Shown here one piece after another: positions 47,501-60,547 of a stretch of 64,000 bases of DNA. Where the stretch lies: the NCBI GenBank assembly GCA_013180625.2, contig SNVD02007196.1:186001-250000 (forward strand). The letters run 5' to 3'. This DNA comes from Boswellia sacra. Taxonomy: Eukaryota > Streptophyta > Magnoliopsida > Sapindales > Burseraceae. Positions within the stretch are counted from its first letter, which is position 1, and each line of letters starts with the position of its first letter. A program made the position numbers and the translations under genes. The notes beneath the pieces are model-generated. The model ran no database searches. It had not been told where the DNA came from and worked only from the letters and a program-made list of their open reading frames with translations.

Positions 47501-48680
47501 GTAGGTTGTTTTCAGCAGTTGAAACAGATGATAGGTGACATGCATGGTTCATCCACGGCATGCTGAGAACATGGCATGTCTGAGATAAAAGTGGATTCGA
47601 CCGTAAGGTTTCCAGTGGCACATGAGATTTTAATAACTCCTTTTTCATTTCATCCATTAACTCCTTCTGTCTCCAGTAGACGCGATGAAGTTCATTGATC
47701 TGGATGGTAAGAAAACATTTTAAATACATTCAAATGTTTTAAGAATTGCCAATTTGACGTTAGCAAATCTATTAGTGGAATTTGTAAGTAATGCTAAAAG
47801 TAGACAAAATAGTACCAAAAAGAAAAAGATATAAATAATTCAATTTCAGTTTCACCAGGACGATCCATGCAAACATATTAACAGATCTCCTTTCCTTGCA
47901 AAATATTTTATAGAACAAAATAGAAAAAAGAAACCCATAGACTAAAAAAGCCTGGACATGCATCATAATAAATAGGCCTAATGGAACCTCTAATTCACAC
48001 TTAAATTATCTCAAGAAGTCAGCAATAACTTCCCCGCTTCAAACGTATGACTACAGTAGCACTCTTAAACATAATCAGAATGCATCAGAAACTTAAAATA
48101 ATCCCCCCTTCTCAGGGTTCTCTGGATAAATTACACTGCATACCCTAGAGGCAATCAGAAATCAGAATCAACAAGATTAAAAAACAGCATATTTAGAGAG
48201 ATGCAAATATCTGTCTTAAAGGTATCAAAAAATGGAACCACCTCAAGGTCGATATATTCAGGTAACAACTCAAGTTGTGCCAATGACCCACATGTTTTTT
48301 ACTTGATACATGGGGGTTTTGCATGCTTATTTCTGATAAGTTAACATATATCTGATTTGACTTCTATTGAACATGAAAATGGGCTCAAGTTAATGAGATA
48401 AAATAAGCAAGATAACTCTAAACTCAAGGTTAAGACAGAATAATACCTGATCCCTAAATATACTTTCCTGCTTCAGCATTGTATGCCTCAATATTTCTTT
48501 GTTAGGCACCAATTGACAATCAGCAGATGCCGGTAAGACAGTACCATTATAGCATTGTGTATTTATAAAGCTTTTATCAACACTACTTAAGGGCCATATA
48601 CCACCATTAGTATCCAAATTAAGATCACTAGTGGAATAATGTCCACGAAAGTAGCTTTTATGCTGCAACTCTGCTTGCAT
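44556..48680 (-). CDS. DUF863 family protein, 1,070 aa, three coding exons
   Basis: Plant-specific DUF863 protein of unknown biochemical role, probably nuclear. Coding exons: 48680-48447, 47699-46838, 46672-44556. Junctions are GT/AG and phases match (78 codons; 862 nt; GCT split across the last junction). I chose MQAELQHKSYF at 48680 because the family starts with a similar CKSY stretch; an in-frame Met at 48722 is the alternative. Visible features: HRVYWRQKELMDEM helix after the first junction; three DLNEP motifs at 246, 264 and 284 in tandem acidic repeats, recalling EAR-type repression motifs; basic clusters KRKRGKR and RRGRMRRGRQQRK; and the C-terminal signature GWGKIARRRRAPRCP from 1044. 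It appears intact. Confidence 0.88.
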
Positions 48681-50370
48681 TCCTAGCAATGCCATTAATG
48701 CTGAAGCATGAATTCCAATCAATAAGACAACATGACTTAACTAAGCACCCTCTGTACTGTTAAGAGCCAAAAGCTGCAATAAAGTCAAGAAACGGTTAGA
48801 ATCTTTTATACACCTCTAAGACAATCACTTGCTTCTCTTTATTTCTTCCCTTTTCTATTTTCCTCCTTTTTTTTGTTGGTTAATTATCAGAACTCTAAAA
48901 TAAGATTCAAAGAACTACTAAGAAAACTAACTCATTTGAACGTTGCTTCTTCCCCTTTTGAAGGCACATATCTAATGTATACCCGAACATACAAATGAAT
49001 CAATGATCAAGAACAATAAGAAAGTTCATAACATGTCTATTTGAAGAAAATTGCAGCTAAATAGACCCATCCTAATGAATAAAGAAAAAGCAAAAAGTAG
49101 GTGAAACAAAGGAGAAGAAACAAACAGGAGGGGGGAGAGAGAGAGAGAGAGAGAGAACTTAATCATCATGCTCAGAGTTTTGGGGAAAAAATTTAAATAA
49201 AAAAAGAAAATAGATGTATTTTCAGATCTTAAAAGCATGCAAAGTAGAGAAAGAGCACTTCAAGAAAGGGCATAGACCCTCAAATCTATAACCAGCTGGG
49301 AAAGGACTGAAAGGATAGGCAAATCCCCAGATGTGAGTTGTAGTTAATACCAGGCCAGATGCCATCAAGCAAGTAGAAACCGCTCATTACATCCATCACA
49401 CTCAGATATGAACTAGGAAGGAGCTAATGCATATAATGCAATCCAAATAAGATGCCCAGAAGAGTTATTTGTATTATGAATAATATTTTATCAACTAGAA
49501 TCCAAGGTAAAAGAATTTCGAAATGTTTTAATTGAATTTAAATACACTATATATTAAGCAGACAAAAAAACCAAAGAGCAGACAGGAACTGAAGAAAAAC
49601 AAAAAGGTGAAGAAGAAGGAAGATTTTAAAGGGCTTATAGAAGTCATAATATACGACCAAAAAGTATATCATTTCATCAAACTTTCTACAAATATCTAAT
49701 ACAAGAAACAACGATAATGTAAGAAAGATAATGATCAGTCACCAACTTAAAAAGAAAAAAAAAGAACCCGAAAAAGTCCAACCACTTGAATCATCAAACG
49801 CAGAAATCTAGCTCAACATACAAAGAAAAATTAACAAAGAGCTAATGTAAACCGATCAAAAAGTGATCTTCAAACACCAACCCTACCTCAAAAATCACAT
49901 CTTCTCAACACCATCTCCATTAAAAAAAAAAAAAAAAAACCCACCTTGGACGATTGATTAATTCAGTTACTCACCATTTCATCAACTCTGAGCTCTGCAA
50001 CTCTATGAATCAACAAGCAAAAACATCAAAGTGGGTATCTCCATAAACTCCATGAATGAACCAAAAAACACAAGACAAAGCCTGAAAAGCGTTATAACAA
50101 CGAGTGGGTATTTTTAAAACACCTTGAAAGGCATATTAAAATAGGGATTTGGATCTCCTAACTGGGCCATTCTCTCCAAGAAGATCTTGATAGATAGAAA
50201 AAGAGTTGTAGAAGAGAAAAATAGAAAATCCCATAAAAGAAAAGCAAAAGAAAATCAACAGAAGCAAACGAAAACTTACATGAGAAGAGACATGAAAGTT
50301 GTCAAAAACACTCCCCTTTCTCTTTCTATCTCTTTCGCTTTCGCTCTCATTCATTCATCTCTTTCCCATT
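48681..50370 (-). other. 5' untranslated exons and introns of the DUF863 gene
   Basis: Upstream of the start codon an acceptor (TTATTGCAG|) at 48774 begins the untranslated part of the first coding exon. A possible 20-base micro-exon at 49975-49994 has an acceptor GTTGCAG| and donor ATG|GTGAGT. A CT-rich first exon ends at about 50281 with CAT|GTAAGT. The introns hold a (GA)n tract (about 49134-49157) and an A run (about 49922-49939). The exon chain is inferred from splice signals only. Confidence 0.42.
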
Positions 50371-50399
50371 CAATAAAAAAAATAATAAAAATGTTTTTG

Positions 50400-51589
50400 T
50401 TTTAGGATCTTTAAAAACGATTTATATATATATTTTTTAGTTTTTTGGTGAAGAATCTGTAGTTCTATTCATCAACTCCATTCACCACTCTGTCTTTATT
50501 GGTTCATCCTTTAAAGTTTCATTTTTATATTAAAGTTCAACTTACTTTGTATTCTTTTTTTTTTTTTGTCAGAAAACAAAAAGAAATGAAAATCAGACAA
50601 CAGTACAGCACTCACCTGTGATTACTAAAGCAACAGACACAACCAATTTCTTAAACTACCTTGATTTTTTCAATTCAATATTTTAATAATCGACTACTGA
50701 CTCTTCTTTGTTTTTTTTATTAGTTACAGTAATCATCATTGGATATGGGGCCCCAATCACAAAAATTTTCAAACTTATCAAACCATACCACTTCGTCGAA
50801 TTTCTTTTTAATTTAATGGTTGTTCACGATTTGGAACAACAAGAAAAAAAAAAAAAAGATTCCTCCCATCTATTTTATATGCATTGCCGCTGAAGATAAA
50901 ATTAATATTGAAGCCCCACCTGCTAACTTAAATTTTAAATAAAATGAGACTTGATATAATATCCGAGTTTCTTAATATATATTAAGATTGGCCTTTTACT
51001 ATCAATCCGTTGATTAAAAACTATATTATATGGTACATAAAGAGATAAGAATTATTTTATTTATCCAACGCCTTACAAGTTACAACAAACAATAATACAA
51101 AATAAAAAAAAAATTGGAATGTTATACATGTATAAACATTAATTTCACATTCATATAATGCCAAGGAGTAGTTTAATAACTTCATGAGGAGAACAATGTA
51201 GCATTTGGCTTTGTATTAAAATTGGATTGTTGTTCCTCCTAAGTCCGCGGGTGACATTGTATAATTCAATTTTATTTCTAAATTTTTTTGGCCCCATGAT
51301 CGTAATTAAATAATTTTTTATTAGCATGGAATCTTTTAATATAATTTTATTAATATATAAACATAAATTAAAATTATTATTCATCGAATTAATTGATTTA
51401 TATCAAATGTAAAAATTAAAGGATTATTTTATAAATGAAAAGATTTATAAATAATATACCTAATTAGTATACTTGGAAACAACATAAACTACAAAAATGG
51501 CTCATGGTGGCATAATTGAAAATTTTTGCTGGAATGGGTTCAAAAGTTTTAAAATGCATTTGGTGAACCTCAAATATGGGATCTTATTT

Positions 51590-51642
<53 letters not shown>

Positions 51643-53833
51643 AAAACTATGTATTATAATAAAATAAAAGAGAAATGTGATATGAAAATGAGATAAAACA
51701 TTATTGAAGTTATACTCTATGTTACCCGAGACGTGGATAAATGTGAGATTTTATTGGTTGAATCGTCGCGTATAATGAGAATTATATTTTAGCATAGACT
51801 ATGTGATAAAAATATCTTACTTTTAAAGTAGTCAAGATCTTACTTTCAAAGTAGTCTTAACGTATATCTTAAAAGTATATATTAAACTCTAAAAAGTTGT
51901 GTATATTCTCTTAAAAATTGTGCAAATTCCTTTTAAAATTATAAATTCTCTCAAAAAAGTGTTACACCGTCTTTTAAGGGTTTAATATGTATCTTAGGAC
52001 ACAAGTTAAAAGACTATCCTTCTTTTATATATTAGGGATTGAACAAAAATACTAAAATACAAGACTATTACTTTTATAAAAATTAATTAAAAGAGGACAG
52101 AGAATTTTTTTAGGTAACTCTTATGTCTCAGGAAAGGAGTAAAAATTAGAAACTCTAACATGACGTGAAAGTGAAAGTAGGATGTAACTATAATAAAAAA
52201 AAATGTGAAATTTGAAAATTAAATAGGTAAATTTATATTTGGAAAAATTTCCAGTGGGCTATTTCATAATTAATAGACAAACTACTCCTCTCTAGTGAGC
52301 AATTCCTCTTATCCTATTTCTTTTCCAATTTAATTTGTCCTTCTTCTTTTTTTCCCCAAAAGTCTCAGCTTCCCCTTGTAATAAAAGTGTTAAAAAAAAA
52401 GAAAGATATTTAGTATATTAAGAACTTTATCGGGTTCTAAAAAAAATAAAAGATAATTTTAAAGAGGTCTAAGAAGCTGATTTTTTTTGGGTATAAATTC
52501 TAAAATTTAACTTATTCTCAGACTTCAAATCTATTCATAATGTTTTTTTTTACTTAAGACTTAATCTAAGATATTTTTATCTGAATGAAAAAAAAAATAA
52601 AAATTATAACTTTTATCTAAATACAAATTTCTGAATTATTTATTATTATTTTTAATTCTCTTGCCCTTATAAAATTTATGTATGACCAATTTGTACATAG
52701 TCTAATATTTTAATTTTAGAACATTATTATTTATTTATAATTTTATGTTATGATTATATATATATTTTTAAAATTATTTTATAGTCATTTAGCTTATTTA
52801 TATATCAATTTTTAAAAAAAATAAATTCTTTACCCAATTTTACAAAGTTAAATAAATCAAATTCATAACAAATTTGATATGCAAATATTTTTACTATGTG
52901 AAATAAAATCATAAGTAAAAATAATATATATAAATAGGGATGTATGAATAAAACCATTAATTTTCAAATTTTTCATTTCAGATGTTAAAATAAAAAAAAA
53001 CAAATATCACATTTAACTTTTTATATTGAGATCTATTTAGATTTTAATTTAATTCAATAAGATACTGAAAAAAAAATCACTATAAGTGATAATAATAGCC
53101 TTATATCATGATGTTTACTCTACTAGGTTAAAACATTCCTGGAATAAAAGGGCTGAAAAGAAGGAGAAAATGTTACAAAAGACTAGTTTTTGGAATCTTT
53201 GATAATTTGGATTTGGTGAAAGGTGACCTATCGTAATCAACTTGCTAATAATAACTATTAAAAGAAAGGAAAGATTAGACTAGTTTTGTTTGAAAATTAT
53301 GCAACTGATAATAGCTTCGTTGCCGAGTCAATTTAAGTCTTATCATTAATCTAAATTTATTATTCTGTCTAATTGAGATTATGCCCCACTTATAGATTCA
53401 TGCTCAATGACCATTTAACCCATTAGTATGAACTTTCTCCCAACGTTGAAGTCTTTTTGTCATAGAAATGGGAACAATAAATTTAGTTGCGACCATGATT
53501 CCAACTTCATCAATCTCACCGAGCTTGGCTATAAGATCTGGATTTTCTTAACTAAGTAAATGCATTAATTTTATGGGTGAATGGCACTTTTGTCAGGTCA
53601 ACAATAAATAATATTTATTCGATTCTTTAGGCTGGTGTTATTAGAATTTTCTTATAATATGAATGATGGACCCTATAAGATCTAGAAGAGGAATGGTTTG
53701 TTTGATTTCACATCATTGCTAAAAAAACTTTTTTAAGTTAAAATAAAAACTTTTTTAAGTGTGGAACATATTTACTTAAAATCTAAAAAATAAATTCGTG
53801 TGTTGAAGCTGAAAATCTTTCAACCTCCAGCCC
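50400..53833. other. AT-rich intergenic spacer with (TA)n microsatellite
   Basis: No supported gene. A long (TA)n tract lies at about 51594-51641. Short open frames look non-coding. I found no transposon ends, although composition suggests old decayed repeats. Confidence 0.55.
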
Positions 53834-54221
53834 CGTGGCGGATCCAAAAATTTTTCTTAGATGGGCACCACATAATTTAGAATTAAAATAAGTATATAGC
53901 TAAATATAATAATTAAGATTTAATTATATTTAATAATTTTTAAATAAATTAAAATTAGATAATTTTTTTGAATATATATATATATATGTAAGACTAAAGT
54001 AATAAGAGATTTTAAGAGAAATAACTAGAGTTGAAAGTCAACCCAATGGTAGGAGGTATATTTGTTAAAATTAAGTAATTTTATGAAGATATATATGTTA
54101 AAATCAAGTAATTTTTATGCAAGGGTATATTTATGACTCTTGAAACTTAAGGGGGTATAAAAAGTTTTTAAATTTTGAGTGAGGGCACGGGCCCCCTGGT
54201 CCAAGCATAGGTCCGCCTATG
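53834..54221 (-). mobile_element. TIR element, short copy of the GGCGGATCC family, 9-bp target duplication
   Basis: The 388-bp element begins CGTGGCGGATCC, ends GGTCCGCCTATG and is flanked by CTCCAGCCC at 53825-53833 and 54222-54230. Its interior matches 12729-13511 in reverse orientation. A perfect 9-bp duplication is typical of Mutator-like elements, so this copy gives the better evidence for the family's class. It is non-coding. Confidence 0.75.
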
Positions 54222-54909
54222 CTCCAGCCCACTAGTAAAATTTGTATTTAACATGAAAAATCTGACTCAATAAAAAGGAAATGGAGAAAAGTGGAGAAGG
54301 ATGTTGAAAATAGGAAATTTCGGGCTATGTGTTCGTCAAGATGGCTATTGTATTTCGATTAACCAAGGCTCTAACTGTGGAATTGAGATGCACACAAAGA
54401 GAAAACAAAGGTTAGAGGCGTCAATGGTGTTGCCTGTGATAATTCTCTGAAACTCAAGTCAAGGACAAAATATGGAGAGAAAAATGAGAAATAAGGTCGA
54501 CCATGAGGAGATTAAGGAGAGAGGATTATAGAGTTTTAGGGTTAAAGAGTGTTCCAAACTTTCATTTGAAGCAAATGAGTATATTGGTAGGAGTAACTTT
54601 GTTACAGGTGTTGCCATGCATGGTATTGGCACCATGTTGTATACAAAGGAGTTGGTGATGACATCTAAAACTCATTGAGCCACTTGGAGAATGAACTATT
54701 TCTTTAAAGGACACCTGGCAGCTTGTAAGAGAGTTGGTGAGAACACTTGGACAAGAAGCTCTTTCCTTGAGAACACCTAGCGAAAAGCTTCCATAGAATC
54801 CAGAGCCTTCTTTATTGTATTAATTTTATGGAATTTGTAGTGCAATCAGTAAACTCAAGGATATTTAATAGATGGTCCGCAACTCCAATTGAATGCTTTT
54901 CTGACATTG

Positions 54910-55350
54910 TGATGCAGGAGCATCGCTTGGGCTTGAGGGTGGGCCTATGTCATAAGGGATTCTCGAAGTAAGGCCCAAATGGATAGTGTTTGGGGTGGAT
55001 TCCCGGGCCTGGTCCTGGTAGGATATAGGGAAAGGATTGCGCCTCTACCATCAGCTATGGCTTTTGGTAGGATTGGTTGCGTCACCCTACATCATATTAA
55101 TATCAGAGATGGAGGTCTCAAGTTCGGGTTCCCTGGGTGTGGGGGTTCTCTCAGGTGGGAGAGAATGATGCAGGAGCATCGCTTGGGCTTGAGGTTGGGC
55201 CTATACCGTAAGGGATTCTCGAAGTAAGGCCCAAACGGATAGTTTCTGGGGTGGATTCCCGGGCCTGGTCCTGGTAGGATATAGGGAAAGGATTGCGTCT
55301 CTACCATCAGCTATGGCTTTTGGTAGGATTAGTTGCGTCGTCCTACATCA
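54910..55350 (+). mobile_element. TRIM retrotransposon, 441 bp, with CATTG target duplication
   Basis: Two 185-bp direct repeats (54910-55094 and 55166-55350) start TGATGCAGG and end CTACATCA, differing at about 11 positions by my count. The 71-bp internal part starts TATTAATATCAGAGATGG (a weak primer-binding site) and ends in a purine tract GGTGGGAGAGAA just before the second repeat. CATTG flanks both sides (54905-54909, 55351-55355). It has no coding capacity and depends on other elements for movement. Confidence 0.88.
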
Positions 55351-55355
55351 CATTG

Positions 55356-57271
55356 ACAGCATTGAGTTAGTAATTGTGTCATGCAACCCCTCTTGTGGTG
55401 AAATTGATAACTGTGTTGTTCATGACCAAGTGGAGCATTCGTTATCGGATTATAAGTAATATCAAGGTTTTTGTCAACCAGATTAAAAATGAAGAATCCA
55501 TTATTTTACAAATCAAGTCGCCACATGGGATAAAAGACACATCAATCCTAATTAAAATACAAGGAGATTTATATCCCTCAATGGTGTGGCTCGAAAGATT
55601 AATCTCATTGGTTGTTCCAATATTTTCATCCAACATCGGGAATATAAAAGATAGAAACATAAGACTCAAGAAAAAGGTAATTTTTAAATCAATTACTAAT
55701 TAGTAACTTTATTCCAAGAATAAGAATGATTAGATTGGCATTATGCTCTTCAATCTAAAATTTGTTAAGAGTCATCTAAAGGTTATAATTACGATTTTGT
55801 TTAGTTGATTTAATTAACTTTTAGAATATGACGATCCTCTATCTAATTAAATTATCACTATATTGGTGTATCAAACACATCATATAACTTGAATCATAAA
55901 ATAGGAGACAACTATAAATGCTTTTTCCCTTTAATGGAATTACATAGAGATAGAATCGAACATTTGTATCCATTTGCTTTACCAAATTACCAGGAAATTA
56001 ATAAACTCTCATCAACAACCTCATAATAGTTTCTTACCAAGTTTTGTTTGGAGAGTTTCACAAAAGATGATATGGAGGATTAATTTAGATTTTTAGATTG
56101 GATGATCAAAAACCAATTATTGAAATGTGTTTAGTAATGAAAGATTTGTAATCTAGACTTCAAGAATCAAGACCATTTGGGCTTTTCATATTTAGAAAGT
56201 CCCCGAGGGAGACTATTGACTACAGTGCTATATAAAACGAAGTAAAAAGTCAATTTTATGAAAATTCTAACGGGAATGAAAGGAAAAAGCCAGAAGTGAC
56301 AAAGGGGAAGTTTCGGTGAAAACCACATTATTGTTCTAAAATTACGTATATTAGGAAGGAAACTTCATTAATTGGATCATGAATGTCACATCTACCGACC
56401 CCGTATTATTTAAGTTAAAGTATGTGTGGATTTCATTCCTCTTTGGCCATTATTTCTTTTCTTTTTTATTTAAAAAAAAAAGAAATGAGGGCATGAATAT
56501 TCTACATAAGTGACATATGTGTAATAATCAATCTCATAACAACTTGTATTAAAATGGACTCATATTGGACTCATTTTGTATTAATATCAAAGGGGTTTTC
56601 CTTTTTTTTTTTTTTTAAATCATAAGCTCACTCTTTTCCCTAATTTAATAGGTATTTTCATATATTAGTTTCAGTCATCTTTTTTTTTTTTTATTGTTAT
56701 AACCAAATAATAAAACCCTGAGTTATAAAATGGTGTTTTTTTATGAGACAAATTCTGAGGTGAGATATATATTATAATATGAGTAAGTTGATACATAAAA
56801 GTAATTTATACGACGGATTCCATATAACAGGGTATGCAATAAGTTCATTAGATTGATAAAGATTAACAATTAATAATAAAATTATTGTAAATAATATAAT
56901 AATTATTGTATAATACATTATTATATAGGTTGATTATATATGTAAAATTATTTATTAGATAATTTGTGCTTCAATCTAATAAAATTATGAGATTTTATCA
57001 AACTTATGCAGAGATGAAACTAAAGATTTTATAATGAAGTTATTGAGGGGCCGTTTAGAATCATTTTTCTTGTTTTTTATCTTTCCATTTTGATACGAGT
57101 TTATTAGAAATTATTTCTTTTATTCATTATATATTGTATATTAAAATTTAAAAATTTTTTATTTTTATTTTGTAACCATTATTAATTTAAAAAATAAAAA
57201 TATAAGATACAATAATCAAATACATTCTCTACTCTATCATTTATTTTTCTTGAAATGTGGATAATCAAATC
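55356..57271. other. AT-rich intergenic spacer
   Basis: No supported gene. An open frame of 109 codons at 55374-55703 has no recognisable domain and ordinary AT-rich composition. Poly(T) tracts occur near 56601-56616 and 56680-56692. Confidence 0.5.
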
Positions 57272-58175
57272 TGTTGGTGTCAAAGTCTACTAAATATGCA
57301 TGTGCCATGCACATGATGAGTTTTTATCAACTTGTGATAAAACAAGAATATTATTTTTATTCTTATTTTAATGTTTCTAGAATTATATTTTAGGAAGTAT
57401 TTGATTTGTAATAAATATCTCTTTAGATTAGGATATAATATCTTGTATCCTAATTAGAATAGGAGAATATTTATTTGTCCTAATTCCTTTTGGAGTTTGT
57501 TTATAACACTTTCTATTTTATTTCTCCTAATCCTTATAAGATTTTGATTAGATTTTTTACAGGATTTTCTAGGAGATTTCGGTCAGACCTCTCACTATAT
57601 ATATACAAAGCTATTCAGGCGGCTGATAATGCAATTGAGAGATTGACGTGTTGGTTGTTTTGGTTGTGAGAGAGTCTTGAGTTCGGCATTCCATGAATTC
57701 ATAGAAGAGAGCTTCAATGCAAAAGGAATGTCTTCTTTGATTTGATTCTTTGAGTTTTTTGATTCATGTATGAGTGGTAGAAATCGTACATGAGTTGTTG
57801 ATTGAGTCTGTGTGAGTTAGTAGACACTTGGGATAACTTGCGGGTTAAGTGTTTATGTAATTCAGTGTCAGACATCATTGTTATATGTAACTTAACAGTG
57901 TGTTGTTAAGTTATCTGTGACAGAGAGTGGGCAATGTCACTAGAGTTTAAGATATTGACGGGATTTTGTTTGTCAAAGATTAGGTCAGTGTGTGAGAGTG
58001 AGTCAGCACTGTAAAAGGTCCTAAAGATTGTACAAATAAGAACTTAGTGAATTGCAGCTCTATAGCTGTCCGTAGACGTAGGTTTTATAACCGAACCACG
58101 TAAAAATCCTCCTGTGCCGATTTATACTACAATTTATGTTATATTTCTTATAACTGCATACCTCCAGAACTTTCA
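57272..58175 (+). repeat. 5' LTR of a second Sirevirus-type element
   Basis: The 904-bp LTR starts TGTTGGTGTCAAAG and ends CTTTCA. It is directly followed by the primer-binding site ATTGGTATCAGAG (58176-58188). It is clearly related to the LTRs at 23945 and 32955 but on the other strand. It has a TATA-like stretch (CTATATATATACAAAG, about 57594-57609). The 3' end of the element is beyond the window. Confidence 0.88.
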
Positions 58176-58238
58176 ATTGGTATCAGAGTAGGTTCACTGA
58201 TAGACAAGTGAAGAAAACGATCATATTAATCTGGAAGG

Positions 58239-58312
58239 ATGGAGTCTATTCGCACTGGAGGTTCCGAAACACAACCACCCATTCTTGATGATGGTAATTA
58301 TTCATATTGGAA
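58239..58312 (+). pseudogene. Gag N-terminal fragment of the second Sirevirus, cut by the CACTA element
   Basis: ATG at 58239 (MESIRTGGSE) begins the gag, as in the first element at 32906. The frame runs to the CACTA insertion after TATTGGAA and resumes at 63028. Confidence 0.8.
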
Positions 58313-59442
58313 CACTACAAGAAAAATGAGAATAGATGACTGATACTTTATGACAAAAATCATTATATCATAAAAGAATGATGGAGTCGTGATAGAATTA
58401 TGATCTATCAGACACTTAATGATGTACTTGTGATAAATTTTTTGTCTATCAAGAATCGATGATAGACTAGTGATAGAAATTAACTCTATCAAAAACTTTA
58501 TGATAGAATTTTCTTATTGACCGTGTTTGACTAAATTTTAAATTAATATTTTATTTAAAAAAATTAGTAAATGCCTTAAAAAACCTAGAGTGAATTACTT
58601 TTTATTTTCCTCCAATAAAACTTTCCCCTACAACATCCATTTCAACCCCAATATATTTTTTTCTTTATTCTTATTGCCTTTACCTTTTGCATTATCACTA
58701 CAATGAAAGTTAGCTCTATTTATTAATTTTTTTTTTACAATTTTTAAAAAAAATACTTGTCTCAACACACACATATACATTAATGGCAAAAGATAAATAC
58801 TATTTAACTCTCTAAAATCTCTCAAAAACCCTAACTCTCACTACAATAAATAACATATTTAGTAGCACTACATTATAGTATTTTTTTTATTTATAATGCT
58901 ACTAAAAGTTTATTTTTTGTGCAACATTTTAGAAAAGAATTATTATTTAATTTTTTTAATTCATAAAATGTAAAAATATATAAAAATTTAAAAAATGTTA
59001 TTTATTTATGAAATAAAAAATAAATTTTAATTTTATTGAAATATAATTATCGAAACAAAAAAATAAAGAAATAATATAATATTTAAAATTTAAAAAAATG
59101 AATTAATATTTATTTAAAAAACTTATAAATTAGGAATATAAAAAGAAAAAGTCACTGTTAAATAATATAATTTTAATCATGACTCATTAAATAATATATT
59201 TGAGGGTTTTTTATAGTACTGTCAACTATATTATTAATTGAGAAGTCAAACCATAATTTTAATAATATTTGTGGGTTATCAATGTTCAAATTTGTCATTG
59301 CAAAATAAGAGACAAATATGAAAATTCTGTGTATAAAAAATAATGACTTCCTCCTCTTTCGATATTGACTTTCCCTTTCTCACTTTCCCTCTTTTATCTT
59401 TCATTTCCCTCTTTCACTCAATGACTTGAAATTCGCTCCTAA

Positions 59443-59625
59443 CACTAGTAGAAAAATAGGATACGGCAACAAGCCTTTCGCAACGTGCATTAGTTGCACG
59501 TTGCAAAAGCCCTTTTTTGGCAACGTGCGCTCCATGCACGTTGCGAAAAATGATTTTCAGCAACATGCAACATATGCACGTTGCTGAAAGACTATTGCAA
59601 CGTGCATTTTCTGCACGTTGCGAAA
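59443..59625 (+). mobile_element. Nested CACTA-like terminus with four GCAACGTGCA palindromes
   Basis: CACTAGTAGAAAAATAGG at 59443 resembles a CACTA end, followed by four 25-bp inverted repeats of the form GCAACGTGCA-5 nt-TGCACGTTGC (59480-59504, 59520-59544, 59560-59584, 59597-59621). Such clustered palindromes are typical of CACTA subterminal regions. I could not find a matching right end, so it may be a truncated element or internal structure of the outer one. Confidence 0.55.
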
Positions 59626-60189
59626 AGTGTTGAATTTAAGTTTTGCTCTTATGAATTTAAATTTTTTCTTATGAATTTATTTTTATAATTAAAAAAATAT
59701 TAAAATAAATAAAATGCAATTTTATACTTTAAATTTAAAAATCATATTGAATTATTAAAAAATTAAAATTACATTAAATTTGAAAATTTATAAAAAGTTA
59801 TTTTACATGTTTTAGAAAATACACTGATTTCATATTATAAATTTAAATAAAATAAAATAATTAAATAATATAAGAATATTAATTAAACAATATAATTTTA
59901 TTTTTAAATGTAAAATTAAAAAATATTTTTTAACAATCTTTAAATAAAAGATAATATTAATGTCTATATAAAAATAATAAATTTTTAAACATAAAAATTG
60001 TATGAAATAAATAAAAACATTTTATAATAAAATCGCATTATATAATTTTTTTCATAAAAATTAAGGAATCAAAAATCTCAAATTACATTTTGCTTAAAAA
60101 TAATATAACCACTGCAAAAAAAAAAAAACAATTGTCATAAATTTTTTTGATAAAAAATTAGACCACTAATTATAATACTCAAAATTTCT

Positions 60190-60547
60190 AACTTCCCCAT
60201 TGTCATACTGTAGCTCACTATCTCGCCTCTCATCGCCAAAACGCAAGCCTCAACTCTGGATCTCCTCTGTCCATGTCGCCACTCCACCGTGACACCGTCT
60301 GTGAGCTGGTTCTAGTCCACCGTCGTCTTCAAGCTCGGATGTGACCTTCTTCAAGCTCGGCCTTTGCCTTCCTCGGTCACTTGCAGCCACAGGCGCCTTT
60401 GTTGTCTCGAGTTGCCACCACGGTCCACGGCTGTGCTGCACCCTCCTCGTCGTCACAGGACTCGCCAACACGGTCCACAGCTGCACCCTTTCGTTGTCCA
60501 TCTAGCTTCGCCAGGCCTGATTGGTTGTCTATCACTCACTCAGGTTT
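60190..60547 (+). pseudogene. GC-rich exon-like segment inside the CACTA element
   Basis: A sharply GC-richer block within AT-rich DNA, ending in a donor-like CAG|GTTTGT (near 60544) and followed by intron-like T-rich DNA. Open frames exist on both strands but none resembles a known protein. It may be a captured leader or first exon; the source gene is unknown. Confidence 0.35.

Noticed and set aside
58838..58860. CACTACAATAAATAACA as another CACTA terminus
   Set aside because: There are no matching inverted end and no subterminal palindromes; the match is too short to support.
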